A stretch of 64,000 nucleotides of DNA from Juglans regia. Its lineage: Eukaryota > Streptophyta > Magnoliopsida > Fagales > Juglandaceae. Made by a program: the position numbers and the translations under genes. Positions 11,476 through 22,584 of the stretch are shown one piece after another. The stretch spans positions 8,315,485-8,379,484 of the forward strand of contig NC_049909.1 in the NCBI RefSeq assembly GCF_001411555.2, written 5' to 3'. A model generated the notes under the pieces. It worked only from the letters and a program-made list of their open reading frames with translations. It made no database searches and was not told the origin of the DNA. Within the stretch, counting starts at the first letter, position 1; each line of letters starts with the position of its first letter.

Positions 11476-12118
11476 TGTCATGTCTTGTCAAGCTAAGTTT
11501 CAGTTTCAGTTGAAGTTATGTCATTTATGTCATGCTATATGTCAAGTTATGTTATACTTACTTACGACCTTGATTATGCATTCATGCTTTTACTGCCATG
11601 TATGCATCATTAACCTGTGTGGAGGTTTTCTGTTAACTTGCTGAGATTTGTAATCAAATCTCACTGTGGTAGACTGGAGGAGGTTGACTAGACGCTGTAG
11701 ATGCAACACAGAGCTTGAAGCCTCCATTGTTAGGTCTTTGGATAATATTCCGGCATCGTTAGTCGAGTTATACGAGTTACTGAACGAACTAACCCAATAG
11801 TGTAATTGACAATGTAATTATGAAACTAGGTCTCCGTTGTTTTGAGATTACAATCTTCTAAGACTCGTGTTGTAATCATGGATGTTTATTTTGTTAAGTA
11901 TGCATGAATTATGTTTTAACTATTTTGGATATTATAAGTTTGGTGCATCGTATTGCTAAAAAAAAATTATCCGCTGTGAATATTGCATAATGTTAGATGC
12001 ATGTTAAGAGCGTTGCATCTTATATGTCATGAATGGGGGCAGGTAACCTTGTGTTGCATGTCCCGACACTTCAGATGTCCCTCCGATTCCAAGCGGAATC
12101 TGGGGCCGTCAGACTGGT

Positions 12119-13558
12119 AACTATTGGAAAAGTTTTGCGTTGATTGCTTTCCGGTAAAATAAAAAAACGTTGAAGTTAATTGCTTTAATTACTTTTTTTT
12201 CTAGCTTCTACCTAGTCAAAATTTTGCCTCACCGTTTGGCTGCTGGGAAAAATACAAGAGAACGAAATCTATGTAAGAGAAAAAGCAGAGAGAGTAGTCG
12301 TCAGCTTATAAGGCAACTGAGGAGGCACCCACAAAAGAAGCTGAATAGCCACACCCATCTTTTGCTCCCATGGTGTAACGACTCAAACTTAGAGAGAGAG
12401 AGAGAGAGAGTTGCTTGAGATAAAATCTGTATATGGATAACGGGCTAGTGTATGAAGAAGGAAAAAAAATAACTTATCCAATAGATAGATCTATTCAAAA
12501 ATCTTGGATAAAAAACACAAAACTAGCCACAAAATAATTGATTCCAGAAAAAAAAAATAAAATAAAAAAAGAAAGAGAGAGAGAGAGAAGTATGGTTTGC
12601 TTTTGTCCTTTTTACTTTTTTTTTATTCCTACGTTTACCTGCCACTTGCATATACCAACTGTACCTAGCAAAATTGATTATCCGGTTTCCTTCGACCAGA
12701 GGACCTCCATATATACACCCTCATTTCACTACTACTGCAGTCCACCCTTGTACTGTTTGAAGTTTTGTTTCTAACTTTTTTTTGGTTTTTGTCTATAGCA
12801 TAGCGATGATCTGATTTACTGCCTTTCAGCCACTTACAATGCATACACGTCGTCTTACGTACAAGTCTTCTTTTTGATACATTGGGGGCGGGGGTTGAAC
12901 CCATGATCTCTATTTTCTTCGACTAGTGGAAGAAAATTAACAAAAAGAACGGCTCGTGAGATCCACCCACTATTACGCTATGAAAGGCTTTCTACCACCA
13001 CTTTGGGAACACGAGGGTTGAGTACACTTGGGTCTTTCATATCAGATTCACATCGCTACTCCCCTCTTGAGCGTGGCCCCCATGCACAAGTACAATCACT
13101 GAAGGTTGTTTGTCAATGATTTGAACCATCTGTTGCATTCTATCTTCTTATATTCTTGCTTCTAACAATCATGAATTATGAGTAAGAGGAAGTGAAACTC
13201 TTCTTCCGTCAATCCAAACTATTAAGACTTTTAAGCCGTGATATGATAGTTCGAAGTGGACTATATCAAAATCACTAATGACAGCTCCTCCTTGTAAGAA
13301 ATGGGCGTGGATCAAGTTATTGGGCCCATATCTCCATTTTATTTTATTTTCTTGTAACGTACTAGTTGGAATTGAGCATTTATTACTGCCTCCCTTATAT
13401 ATGTATATATTATATAATATGATTTGCTTAGGATAAAAAACACCAGTACTATAAACCAATAGATATTATAGCCTGATCTTTATCTAGCTTTGGAAGTTGA
13501 ATAGCAGAGATCTAATGATTACCTATCTAGTATATGTACAAAATTAATGTTCATGTTG
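12119..13558. other. Non-coding spacer with GA microsatellites
   Basis: GA runs lie at about 12393-12412 and 12574-12588. Candidate ORFs (12170-12418, 12538-12774, 13169-13459) have no recognisable motif and include low-complexity stretches. Nothing else recognised. Confidence 0.5.
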
Positions 13559-13563
13559 CCTTT

Positions 13564-13917
13564 TAATGAGTTTATGGCATAAGCTAAAAACAGGCACACT
13601 AAGTATTCGAAGAAAAGTCTCAATGGAGGCAAAGCTCTTTCATTCATATTTCTTGTATATCTCATTCATGCTTTTACATTGCATTTCCAATCCATATTTA
13701 TACAAGTATACCAAGGAGAACAATCTGATTACAATTTGATCATATGGTGTACAATTACTCGGTTATATGAGAATCTTCTAGATATGAGATAGGTGTCATA
13801 TTCTCATTTGTGCTTGGAAGATTCCTTCTGAAATCTGTTAGGATATTAGAGTGCTGCTCATGCTCATGGGAGCAATTTGTTGCAGTGGCAGCTTCATGAG
13901 AATTAGGTGCTTTAATA
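13564..13917 (-). repeat. 3' LTR of Copia 2
   Basis: Aligns to 22090-22447 with substitutions and small indels. On the minus strand it is preceded by the purine-rich GGCGAGAGGC, a plausible polypurine tract. Confidence 0.9.
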
Positions 13918-14482
13918 GCCTCTCGCCGATCAAGTGGCACTGGAGAGATGGTGAGACTTGATCGAAGAAAATTAAAACGCACAATAGAGAGAGGCTTCGT
14001 AAAAATGTCAGAAAGTTGATCCTTGCTTGAAATAAAGGATACTTTGAGTGTTTTGGCAGAAACCCGTTCTTGAACAAAATGATAGTCAAGTTCAGCATGC
14101 CTTGTTCAAGAATGAAGAATTGGATTCATGGACAGGTAGGTTGCACCGAGTTATCACACCATAGAGTCAAAGGATTGGACAAGAAAATTCCTAGCTCACC
14201 AAGTAATGATTGTAGTCATAGTAACTCACAGGTAGTGTTGGCAACCGCTTTGTACTCAGCTTCAGTGGATGATATAGCAATCATAGGTTGTTTCTTAGAA
14301 CCCCAAGATACCAAGTGAGAACCAAAATACACATAGAATCCACCAGTGGGCTTGCGATCGTCAGGGTAGCAGGCCCAGTCAGCATTCAAAAAGGCAAAAA
14401 GATTAAGAGAAGATGAGGCAGAAAAATGTAAACCAAAATGAGAAGTAAGATGTAAATAACGAAGAATTCTTTTAATAGCTCG
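13918..14482 (-). pseudogene. Copia 2 RNase H region
   Basis: In shifted minus-strand frames one reads AFLNADWAGYPDDRKPTGG, then GSHLVSWGSKKQPMIAISS, then TEAEYKAVANTTCEL. These are the DADWAG, SWxSKKQ and STEAEY blocks of Copia RNase H. It is broken by a stop after the RT frame and by frameshifts. Its normal role is to degrade RNA in RNA:DNA hybrids. Confidence 0.8.
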
Positions 14483-15145
14483 CTAATGAGGAATTCTAGG
14501 ACAATGCATGTATTGGCAAACCTTATTTACAGAAAATGAAATATATGGTCTTGTGAAAGAAAGGTATTGCAAATTGCTTACAATGCTGCGATAAAGATAA
14601 GAATCCTCAAAAGAGGATCCTTCTAAGGCTGTGAGTTTGGATGTAGTGGTCATGGGGGTGGAGATTGACTTGGAATTATGCATGTTTGTACATTTAAGCA
14701 AGTCAGTGATATATTTAGTTTGGGAGAAAAATAAACCTTGAGTATTTCGAAGGACCTCTATACCTAAAAAGTAATGCAAAGAGCCTAAATCCTTAACTGG
14801 AAATGATGCACTCAAAGAGGTAAGAATTTGAGAAATAAGCAGATTACTAGAACCAGTCATTATTATGTCATCCACGTAAATTAACATAAAAACAGAATTA
14901 GTGGAATTTTGAAATATAAACAATGAAGGGTTAGATTTTGAAGCATGGAAACCAATAGACAATAATTTGTTACTCAATTTCGAGAACCAAGCCCTAGATA
15001 GACTTACGTAGCTTGCAAACGTGAGGGGAAAAATCTGGATTTGTGAACCCCGGCGGCTGATGCATGAAAACATCCTCCTCCAAGTCACCATGCAAGAAGG
15101 CGTTCTGAACGTCTGGCTAGTGCAATGGCCAGGATGAGGAAACAA
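14483..15145 (-). pseudogene. Copia 2 reverse transcriptase, palm part
   Basis: The frame contains MLIYVDDIIMTGSS with the catalytic YVDD, followed by SFPVKDLGSLHYFLGIEV and FSQTKYITDLLKCTNM, all standard Copia RT blocks. The upstream part ([20 protein letters not shown]) is present in other frames, so at least one frameshift separates them. There is no valid start; this would be an internal part of a polyprotein. Confidence 0.88.
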
Positions 15146-15154
15146 CGATGGATA

Positions 15155-15877
15155 GGAGAAGCTGAATGGTTACCAGCTTCACAACCAAACTGTAGGTCTC
15201 CGTAAAATCAATCCCGGCCTGCTAATGGTACCCCTTAGCAACTAGGTGCGCCTTTCGTCGTTCGATGGTTCAGTTGGCATGCTGTTTAGTTTTAAGGACC
15301 CACTTAGATCTAAGAATATTTAGATTGGAGGAATAAGGGACCAAATCCCAAGTCTGGTTAAGGATAAGAGCATCGAATTCAGAGGCCATGGCAGAAAGCC
15401 ATTTAGGGTACTTCTTGGCTTTGGTGAAGGATGAGGGTTCTTCTGGTATTAGGGAAGGGGATGAGATAGTAAGGTGAATAGAGGGTTTGGACTTTGGCTA
15501 GGGTATGGTGCCATCGGTTCAGTGAAGGGGATGATGGACTTGATTGTGAGACCTTGTGAGCATGGGATGAATGGAAGAAGATGAGGGTTGCTGAGAAGGG
15601 TTCGGAAAAGAAACAAGTTGTGGCGCAGAGGGAGGGGAACTCGGGGACAATGACCTAGCTGGAGAGGAAGGAGATGGGCTTAGAGTTAGAGTAGGTGATG
15701 AGTGGGCTGAGGTAGGCATTGGGGAGAGATGAGAAAGACTCAAGAGGTAATGTGTTAGTGGGCTAAGGAAGCGAATTGGGCTGAGTAATGGCTAGAGGGC
15801 CAGAATTGGTAGATGAAGGTGAAATTAGAGGAATTGGGTTGATTTGAAGAGAGGGTTCATGTATAGAAAATGAGTTC
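15155..15877 (-). repeat. Internal duplication in Copia 2, unit 1
   Basis: This 723-bp segment is repeated in tandem at 15878-16589. It covers the RT N-terminal part and the Ser/Pro-rich hinge between integrase and RT. The units share long identical stretches (for example GGGACCAAATCCCAAGTCTGG at about 15336 and 16045) but differ at scattered sites, so the duplication is not very recent. Confidence 0.88.
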
Positions 15878-16589
15878 GGAGAAGCCGAATGGTTATCGGC
15901 TTCACAACCGGTCCGTAAAATCAATCCCAGCCTACTGATGTAACCCCTTAGCAACTAGGCGTGCCTTTCGTCGTTCGATGGTTCTGTCGGCATGCCGTTT
16001 AGTTTTAAGGACTCAGTTAGACCCGAGAATATTGAGATTGAAGGAATAAGGGACCAAATCCCAAGTCTGGTTAAGGATAAGGGCATCGAATTCAAAGGCC
16101 ATGGTAGAGCACAATTCAGGGTACTTGTTAGCTTCATTGAAGGATGGGGGTTCTTCTGGTATCGGGGAAGAGGATGAGATAGTAAGGTGAATAGAGAGTT
16201 TGGACTTTGGCTAGGGTATGGTGCCATCGGTTCAGTGAAGGGGACGATGGACTTGATTGCGAGACCTTGTGAGAATGGGATGAATGGAAGAAGACGAGGG
16301 TTGCTGAGAAGGGTTTGGGAAAGAAACAGGTTGCAGCGCAGAGGGAAGGGAACTCGGGGATGATGACCTAGCTGGAGAGGAAGAGGATGGGCTTAGAGTT
16401 AGAGTAGGTGATGACTGAGTCGAGATAGGCATTGGGGAGAGATGAGAAGACTTAGGAGGTAATGTGTTAATGGGCTGAGGAAGTGGGTTGGGCCGAGTAA
16501 TGGTTGGAGGGCCAAAACAGGTAGATGAAGGTGAAATTAGAGGAATTGGGCTTATTTGAATAGAGGGTCCAAGTATAGAAAATAAGTCC
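15878..16589 (-). repeat. Internal duplication in Copia 2, unit 2
   Basis: Second copy, about 712 bp, starting GGAGAAGCCGAATGG as unit 1 starts GGAGAAGCTGAATGG. It runs into the integrase C-terminus at its upper end. A Copia pol needs only one copy, so the polyprotein is scrambled here. Confidence 0.88.
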
Positions 16590-16990
16590 TTGTGTGGGCT
16601 GACAGTAAAGGGGAAGACAGATTCATTAAATTGGGCATCTTGTGAGGTATAGATTTTTCCCATGGGAATATGAAAACATAGATACCCTTTGTGATTTGGG
16701 TTGTAGCCCATGAGAACACAAGGTCTGGACCTAAGATCAAGTTTGTGACAGTTAAATGGGTGCAAATTGGGCCAACATTGACACCAAGAAATTCGTAAAA
16801 GCTGATAATTTGGAAAATGAAGAAAAAGGAGTTGATAGGGAGATTTATTATTCAGGATGGGAGTAGGCATACAATTTATTAAAAAAACAGCCGTTAAAAA
16901 AGCGCCAGCCTAGTATTTTTGTGGAACAGAGGCATGGGCCATGAGAGAAAGCCCAGTCTCCACAATGTGACGATGTCTTCCAAGGTGGGA
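16590..16990 (-). pseudogene. Copia 2 integrase C-terminal fragment
   Basis: Reads RHRHIVETGLSLMAHASVPQ, then MPTPILNNKSPYQLLF, then KLDLRSRPCVLMGYNPNHKG. This is the integrase C-terminal and linker region of Copia pol. Directly before it (about 16985) the sequence is HHWQSHLG, the start of the GAG-pre-integrase domain. In intact relatives well over a hundred residues with the zinc finger and the two catalytic aspartates lie between these two blocks. They are deleted here. Confidence 0.82.
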
Positions 16991-17705
16991 TTGCCAATGA
17001 TGAGAGAAGGTCCATTCACCGAGCATGGCCTATGGAGTTGTAGGAGCAGATGTGGTTGGGGTGGAAATACCAATAGGCAGCTCGTATAGGTCATTCCTAA
17101 CGTGGCCCTAAAGAAGTAGAGCCCAGGTGCACAAATCCTTCACAAAAAAAAAAAAATCAGAATGAAATCAAAAAGCACTAAACTTTCAAGGCAAGATTGA
17201 CAACATAAATTAAATTTTGAGTAATTAATAGGACATGAAGAAGTTTATTGAGTAAGAAATTGCCAGAAGGGGACTGTAATTCAGCAGAAGCAGTATTTTG
17301 GATTGGAAAGGTGCTGCCATCGCCAATGCTAACTTGGTCGGAGCCATGGTACGACGCTACATCTAGATTCAGGTTGGCAAAGTCTGATGTAAAGAGGTTC
17401 ATTGTTGTGGTATCAATGAACCATATACTTGAAGAAGGAGCCGAGGAGGGCACCGAGCTGTGGTGGGCAGCAATAGAAGGAGCAGCAAGTGCTTGATAAG
17501 CATGATTGAATATATAGTAGCAAGTGTAGAGTGTCCAGGTCGTTGATAGACCTGACACACTGGTCCAGGAGAGGATCAATTAGAGAATTGAGGACGACGA
17601 CCTCCACGAAAACCACCACGGCCTCTGCCTCGACTGTGAAAAGAAGGTCCCCACCCATGGCTTGAGGTTGAACTAGAATTAGGCTACAGAACAGTAGAGT
17701 TTAAC
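16991..17705 (-). pseudogene. Copia 2 Gag C-terminus and protease
   Basis: The 17178-17579 frame reads WFIDTTTMNLFTSDFANLNL, then SIGDGSTFPI. This is the Copia protease region, with the usual DTGA(T/S) changed to DTTT. Upstream (about 17590-17640) another frame gives a Gly/Arg-rich GRGRGGFRGG tail typical of this Gag group. Downstream it continues in pieces (VKDLCTWALLL, GHVRNDLYELPIG) to the deletion at about 16985. The gag frame is interrupted at 17705 by a solo LTR. Confidence 0.8.
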
Positions 17706-20610
17706 TGTAGCACCCGAGCCCATTAAACCCAAGGCCAGTCCATTGGATTCTCTTTGTTTTTTTTTCTTTATCTTGTTTTCACGCAGCTGAGTAACCTCCC
17801 CTACCCCCATGACGTCGTTTACGGTGAGCTTCATCTTGCCACTTGCATTTTATCTTCTCGACCGTTTTTCAATTTCAGTTTCTACACTCTGAAGTTTCCT
17901 CCACCCAATCTCCATTATCTCCACGTCTAGGTAGTTTGAAGTTTGAACTTCCTTCTCCTTTTTGAGTTCTCTCGTTTATTTCGTTTCCGTCCATCGCTCG
18001 ATTCTCTCCCACCTATTTTTATTGTCTTCTACTTGCAGTACATTTCTATTTTTTTTCCATCCTTTCAAACTCTCTCTCTATTTATCTATCTTCTCCGCAC
18101 CAAATCGCTAGGCACCTGGAAACTCTACCATCCAACCACCACGGGTTAGCCCCCAAGGCCTAGCACCTCTGTGTCCTCAACAGAAACCTGTCCAACGCAC
18201 CTGTCAACCTCCGCTCAACCAGTCAAGATCACATCAAGAAGGAATCAGCGTTGTCACGCATCCATCCCTCCTTCCAAATCAGACAACAACTTTCCTATGC
18301 TCGACCACCTCGCAAGGCACTGTCTCACGTTAGAAATACCATGAAAACAGCCTAACCACCCCATCCCAACCGCCCAACAACTTCCTCTGTTTTGCTATGC
18401 CAAAAATAGAGCAACCCACCACCAGTTCCACCTTAAACCGCAACTCCTTGTGTCAAGCAAACCCACCGCAAGCTACCCAGCAACCACAAGCGTCACACGA
18501 TGCTGCCCTTGCCACACTCGAGCAACCACCCAGTCACCGTGAGCCCTATCTCGAACCACCAGCCATTGCTCCAAGAGTCCCCATGCTCGGCCATTCGCAA
18601 TTGATAGATGAGGGCTCGAGACACAGTCGATCTTCTGACCACTACCGACCCCGTGCTTAGATCCTCTGTCCATGGTTGCAGCACTATGCACGACCTCCAC
18701 CCCTCACGTGCCAGGCCGCCGTGCTCACCACCATCGATCCCTATCCAGCTCACTGTCCCGTCGCGCTTCTCATCCTCCCTCGGTGAGTATGCCTCTGTGT
18801 TGCTCAGTTTTGATCCAGGTGTTCCTTTTAGTTTGTCCCATTTGTTTTCTTGTTTCTAGCCATACCCAATGAGCATGCATGTTGATGCTTTTATTTTTCC
18901 AAAATGTCCTTTCATTTAGATGGTTTCATACTGGACCGATTTCATATAAACTTGTGTTAAGTGGGTCTTGTTTGAAGCATAAGAATTTACATTTACAGAT
19001 TCAAGTTAAATTACTAAATATTCTTACAATTTGATTTTGACAGTAAACTGTAAGTATTTTAATCTTTTATTTTTTTAAGCACTTTAAGCCTATTATATGA
19101 AATAAACCTTGTATGGTTTTAAATTAGATATGATTAGTAGTTTGCAATGATTTTTAAAAATATTATTAACTATATTTTATGAACTGCTATTGTTCTATTT
19201 CCTACTACATCATATCTTAGTGGTATTAAATTTTTGATATTTTAGGGTTTTCGCGGAATTTAGATTTTTAGGAAAATAGGTTACTTAGCATTTCAGTTGT
19301 AAGTATTGAAATTGTGTTAAATTCGGATATTTATGGGAGTGCGTGACTATTTTATAGGTGACGATTGATTTTCGTTAAGTACTGCTGTGGAAAAATTCTG
19401 AAAAACTAAGAAGTTCAGGTAAGTGGAGTTCCTATGCCACGCTTTGCACGAATTATTGAAACTGAGGTTGACTTTCTAAAAATTATGGATGTTTTGTTAT
19501 GAAATGAAAACTTGGGAAAAAAACCTCAGTCGTTTATTTGCATTACTCATGAAATATGTATGGAAAGGAGAAAATCTTTTTGACATGCATTATGTAGACA
19601 TGAGCTAAATTTTGTCATGCTATCTCTGAAATCTGAAAAAAAACGATATCGAGAATCCGAAAAATTGTGCATTAATCTAGAAAGATGCTCCAACTTTTGT
19701 TTTTCAATATGTGAGAATGATCTGGTTATGTTTTGGTACTCTGTTTTGTTTTGATATGGCATCTGAAAACCTTTGGCATGGTGTACTGAATTTTGTATCT
19801 GACTCTGTCTCTACTCTGCTCTGTTATGCTTTGCTTTGCTCTGTTTGGGTTGGTACTAACTTCTCTGTCTTTGAGTGCACCCACTTTGGAAACAAAGTGG
19901 TTTTATTATGGTCTTTCCTGTGTGCACACTTAGGGCTCCGAGAGTAATAAGGGAAAGATTTCACCTCTGTCTCTGCTCGGTTTGGCCACCAGAGTCAGCA
20001 TAACCCTACCACGGGGGTAAAACATGATCTCTACTCTGTGAGATGCTCTATTTTGATGTGATGATGATGCTCAGGTTATGTTATGTCAAAGTACTCTGGG
20101 TTTCATATGTCTTAAAACCATCGCTCTATTACGTTTGAAAACATATTTTGTTCTGCCTGATAACTCTGGAAAATATTTTGTTTTGCATACTATACTCTGT
20201 AAATGCTCATGTTAGCACGCTAGTATATGTTCTCTGCTTATTGAGTTGTTGATAACTCACTCCTTATCTCCAGAACATTTTTAGGATATTTTGGATACTT
20301 CAACGGAGGTCTAAGAATAGAAAGCATGAGTAAGGCTTTGTGAGCATAGTATATTAAATACAAAGAGGGTACTTGTTATTGGAGAATTTTTATTGAATAG
20401 TTTCGTTTTGCTCTGTTGACTTAGTACTTTGGGAAGTTGGCATGTATTTTGAGATTTCGTCGTATTCTTAGTTCTTTATTTTGGAGTAAATGGTTTATAG
20501 CAATGAGGTCTATGAGTAATTGAGGAATTTGAGTTTATATTTATACAGTGAGATCTGATTTTAAATGTTAAGAGGTAACTCTCTGACCCATTTGGGACTG
20601 GGGTGTTACA
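17706..20610 (+). mobile_element. 2.9-kb solo LTR, Ty3/Gypsy-like, nested in Copia 2 gag
   Basis: Starts TGTAGCACCCGAGCCC, ends GGGGTGTTACA, and is flanked by a perfect 5-bp TSD, TTAAC (17701-17705 and 20611-20615). The copia gag frame resumes directly after it. There is no internal gag-pol, so it is a solo LTR produced by LTR-LTR recombination. The ORFs at 18397-18872 are GC-richer leader-like sequence without motifs. The ends resemble chromovirus LTRs; that family call is inference. Confidence 0.92.
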
Positions 20611-21003
20611 TTAACTGCAAGAGAAGTCCTTGAAAGCCGAGTATTAGTCTGATGTGTAATACAAGACTCATGATTCAAGAGGTAGCTAAAAACTTGAGGA
20701 GTAGAAAAAGGGGGTCAGGGTGTGTTGTTAAAGAGGTGACAAGAGATTCATAATCACTACCAAGACCCTCTAGTAAGTAAATGATGAACTAAGATGTTGA
20801 AAGTGGTTGGCATGCAGCACCCAAGGTTGCTGCAAGAGACGTGGCCTTTTTAAAGTAGGTAGTGATAGAGTCAGGGCTTTTTTTTAGGGTGGCTAATTGA
20901 AATTATGTATGCATGATATGTGCAGAGAACTAAGCAGAAAACATGGTCTGAAGGGTGTGCAAACCTCTTGAGAGGTAGAATAGCTCAAAACTTGAGCAAG
21001 AAT
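20611..21003 (-). pseudogene. Copia 2 Gag, middle part
   Basis: Minus-strand frames give LSYSTSQEVCTPF, AHIMHTQFQLATLKKSPDS, ITTYFKKATSLAATLGAACQ and YLLEGLGSDYESLVTSLTTH. These are the TSREVW, FQLATLKKG and LLxGLGxDYxxFVTSLT blocks of UBN2-type Copia Gag. Frameshifts break it. It lies between two solo-LTR insertions. Confidence 0.85.
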
Positions 21004-21762
21004 TGATGGAAACCATGATGGGCCTAGTCTTAAAGATCACGGAGACAATGCAAGGATTGATGCAATCCACTTGGGATGAGTTTAGTAAGAGCCCAACATT
21101 CAAGATGAGGCTTGAAGGATGAAGATCTAATTTTGATTCATTTGATCAGCTATGGAAGATGGCAACAACAAGACTTAAAGGCTTTGGGCTCTTGAAGGGT
21201 TTCAACTTATTTAATTCATTTAAAGAACTTATTTTATTAGTTTAGAATAATTGAGTTTATTAGGGGAAGCACTTAAGGGGGCCTATGCAAGGGCATGTTG
21301 GGAAAGTTATAATTTTATTGAACTAGGGTTAGGGTTACTGTAGCCGAGTTACTGTAGCGCAGCACTGTTCATCCAGGGGCACTTTTGGAAGATGGGGATT
21401 TATTTTGGCTAGGGTTTCATTATGTTTTGCTTTAAATACTCTATGTAGCCTCATTTTAATCAGTTTATGAAGTTTATGAAATTTGATGAATTTGTTCATT
21501 GTGAGTTGAGTTTTACTCTTGTTCTTAATTGAACTTTTGAACTTATCAAAGGTAAATCACAACCTTTGTGACGTTCCTCCTTTGTAATCTGGGTTCTTGA
21601 GATGGGTTCTTCAACGGGTCTAGATTTTAATATAATCTAGGTTCTTGAAACGAGTTCTCATCGGGTCTAGGTTCTTCATCCATTGACTTGATTTTGACTT
21701 TCTTGGAAAGTTTTCAAATTGACTGTGGGTTCAAGGGATTCCATTCCCGCAGGTTCATATCA
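21004..21762 (+). mobile_element. 759-bp solo LTR nested in Copia 2 gag
   Basis: TGATGGAAACC...TTCATATCA bounded by a perfect 5-bp TSD, AGAAT (20999-21003 and 21763-21767). It interrupts the gag of Copia 2. Its first ~120 bases translate as GLMQSTWDEFSKSPTFKM, resembling a Gypsy pol C-terminus, so the LTR may overlap the end of pol in its parent. A TTTAAATA promoter-like box lies near 21432. Confidence 0.85.
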
Positions 21763-22047
21763 AGAATGGTGTTGGACAGAGAGGCATTGGTGGTAGACAT
21801 TATTAATTGATCTTGCAAAACCGAGTTATTGTAATATGGGTTCGGCAAGTTATCAACAACCACCGGATTCATGCCCATTGAAGAAAGAGAGACCTTTCAA
21901 AAATGGGACCATTTGGGCCTTCCATAACAAATAATTCTTATGTGTAAGTTTAATAGTGATGAAATGGGAGGATGAAATGATGATGGTAGGGTTGACGGTG
22001 GGGGAAAGGGAAGAGTGGGTGATGTCGGAGGACTCTGGGTTGGCCAT
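21763..22047 (-). pseudogene. Copia 2 Gag N-terminus
   Basis: Starts MANPESSDITHSS at 22047, 43 bases inside the 5' LTR. It continues ITIKLTHKNYLLWKAQMVPF, the N-terminal Gag block of this Copia group, and LSFFNGHESG. It then has stops and frameshifts before the 21004-21762 insertion. An upstream in-frame Met at 22125 lies in the LTR and is not the Gag start. Confidence 0.88.
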
Positions 22048-22077
22048 AAAAAATGTATGGACGTTAGTCCTTGGGTA

Positions 22078-22089
22078 GCTCTGATACCA
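22078..22089 (-). other. tRNA-Met primer-binding site of Copia 2
   Basis: Minus-strand TGGTATCAGAGC, a full 12-base match to the initiator tRNA-Met 3' end complement, directly adjacent to the 5' LTR. It fixes the LTR boundary at 22090. Confidence 0.92.
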
Positions 22090-22447
22090 TAATGAGTTTA
22101 TGACAAAAGCTAAAAACAAGCACACTAAGTATTCCTAGAAAAGTCTCAATGGAGGCAAAGCTCTTTCATTCTTATTTCTTGTATATCTCATTCACGCTTT
22201 TACATTGCATTTCCAATCCATATTTATACAAGTATACCAAGGAGAACAATCTGATTACAATTTGATCATACGGTGTACAATTACTAAGTTGGTTATATAA
22301 GAATCTTCTAAATATGAGAAATGTGTCATATCCTCATGTATGCTTGGAAGATTCCTTCTGAAATCTGTTAGGACATTCGAGTGCTGCTCACGCTCATGGG
22401 AGTAATCTGTTGTAGTGGCTGCTGCATGAGAATTAGGTGCCTTAATA
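22090..22447 (-). repeat. 5' LTR of Copia 2
   Basis: 358 bp, homologous to 13564-13917, ends TA...TA on the coding strand. Followed (plus) by TSD CCTTT. Confidence 0.9.
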
Positions 22448-22584
22448 CCTTTGAACCCCATAAACGAAAAACAATTAAACAGATCAAAGATCAAGAACAC
22501 ATGCAACATCATGAATCGCTTTCGTGTTATTTAATAGGCACAATATATATACCGTTTAAATAAGTAATTAAACTACCAATAAAT

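Larger units (their letters stand above)
7542..12111 (+). mobile_element. 4.57-kb LTR-type repeat (probable solo LTR, copy A)
   Basis: It starts TGTAACAGCCC and ends GGGGCCGTCA, the TG...CA ends of long plant Ty3/Gypsy LTRs. The 7 bases GACTGGT occur directly before it (7535-7541) and directly after it (12112-12118). It has no gag-pol ORF. A diverged, reverse-oriented relative occupies 51390-55666: both share the start, a segment near 10240-10300 and the stretch around 11645-11690. The length is large for a solo LTR, but a non-autonomous element without coding is the main alternative. Assignment to a Tekay-like chromovirus is inference from the ends only. Confidence 0.75.
13564..22447 (-). 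mobile_element. Copia LTR retrotransposon 2 (non-canonical TA...TA ends)
   Basis: LTRs of 354 bp (13564-13917) and 358 bp (22090-22447) flank gag-pol on the minus strand. The TSD is CCTTT at 13559-13563 and 22448-22452. The Met primer site abuts the 5' LTR exactly, fixing that boundary. On the coding strand the LTR reads TATTAA...CATTA, so it lacks the usual TG...CA. LTR divergence is about 10% by eye, older than Copia 1. It is inactivated by two solo-LTR insertions in gag, loss of the integrase core, a 720-bp tandem duplication, and scattered stops and frameshifts. Confidence 0.92.

Noticed and set aside
12170..12904. ORFs between copy A and Copia 2
   Set aside because: Short, with GA microsatellite content and no recognisable domain.
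12880..12910. tRNA or SINE B-box-like GGGGTTGAACCC
   Set aside because: No acceptor stem, anticodon arm or A box could be placed around it.
18397..18872. Overlapping ORFs rich in Pro/Ser/His
   Set aside because: Located within the 17706-20610 solo LTR, in a GC-richer leader, with no domain.
22453..22584. Short spacer between Copia 2 and Copia 3 as a possible regulatory site
   Set aside because: Only 132 bases of AT-rich text; nothing recognisable.
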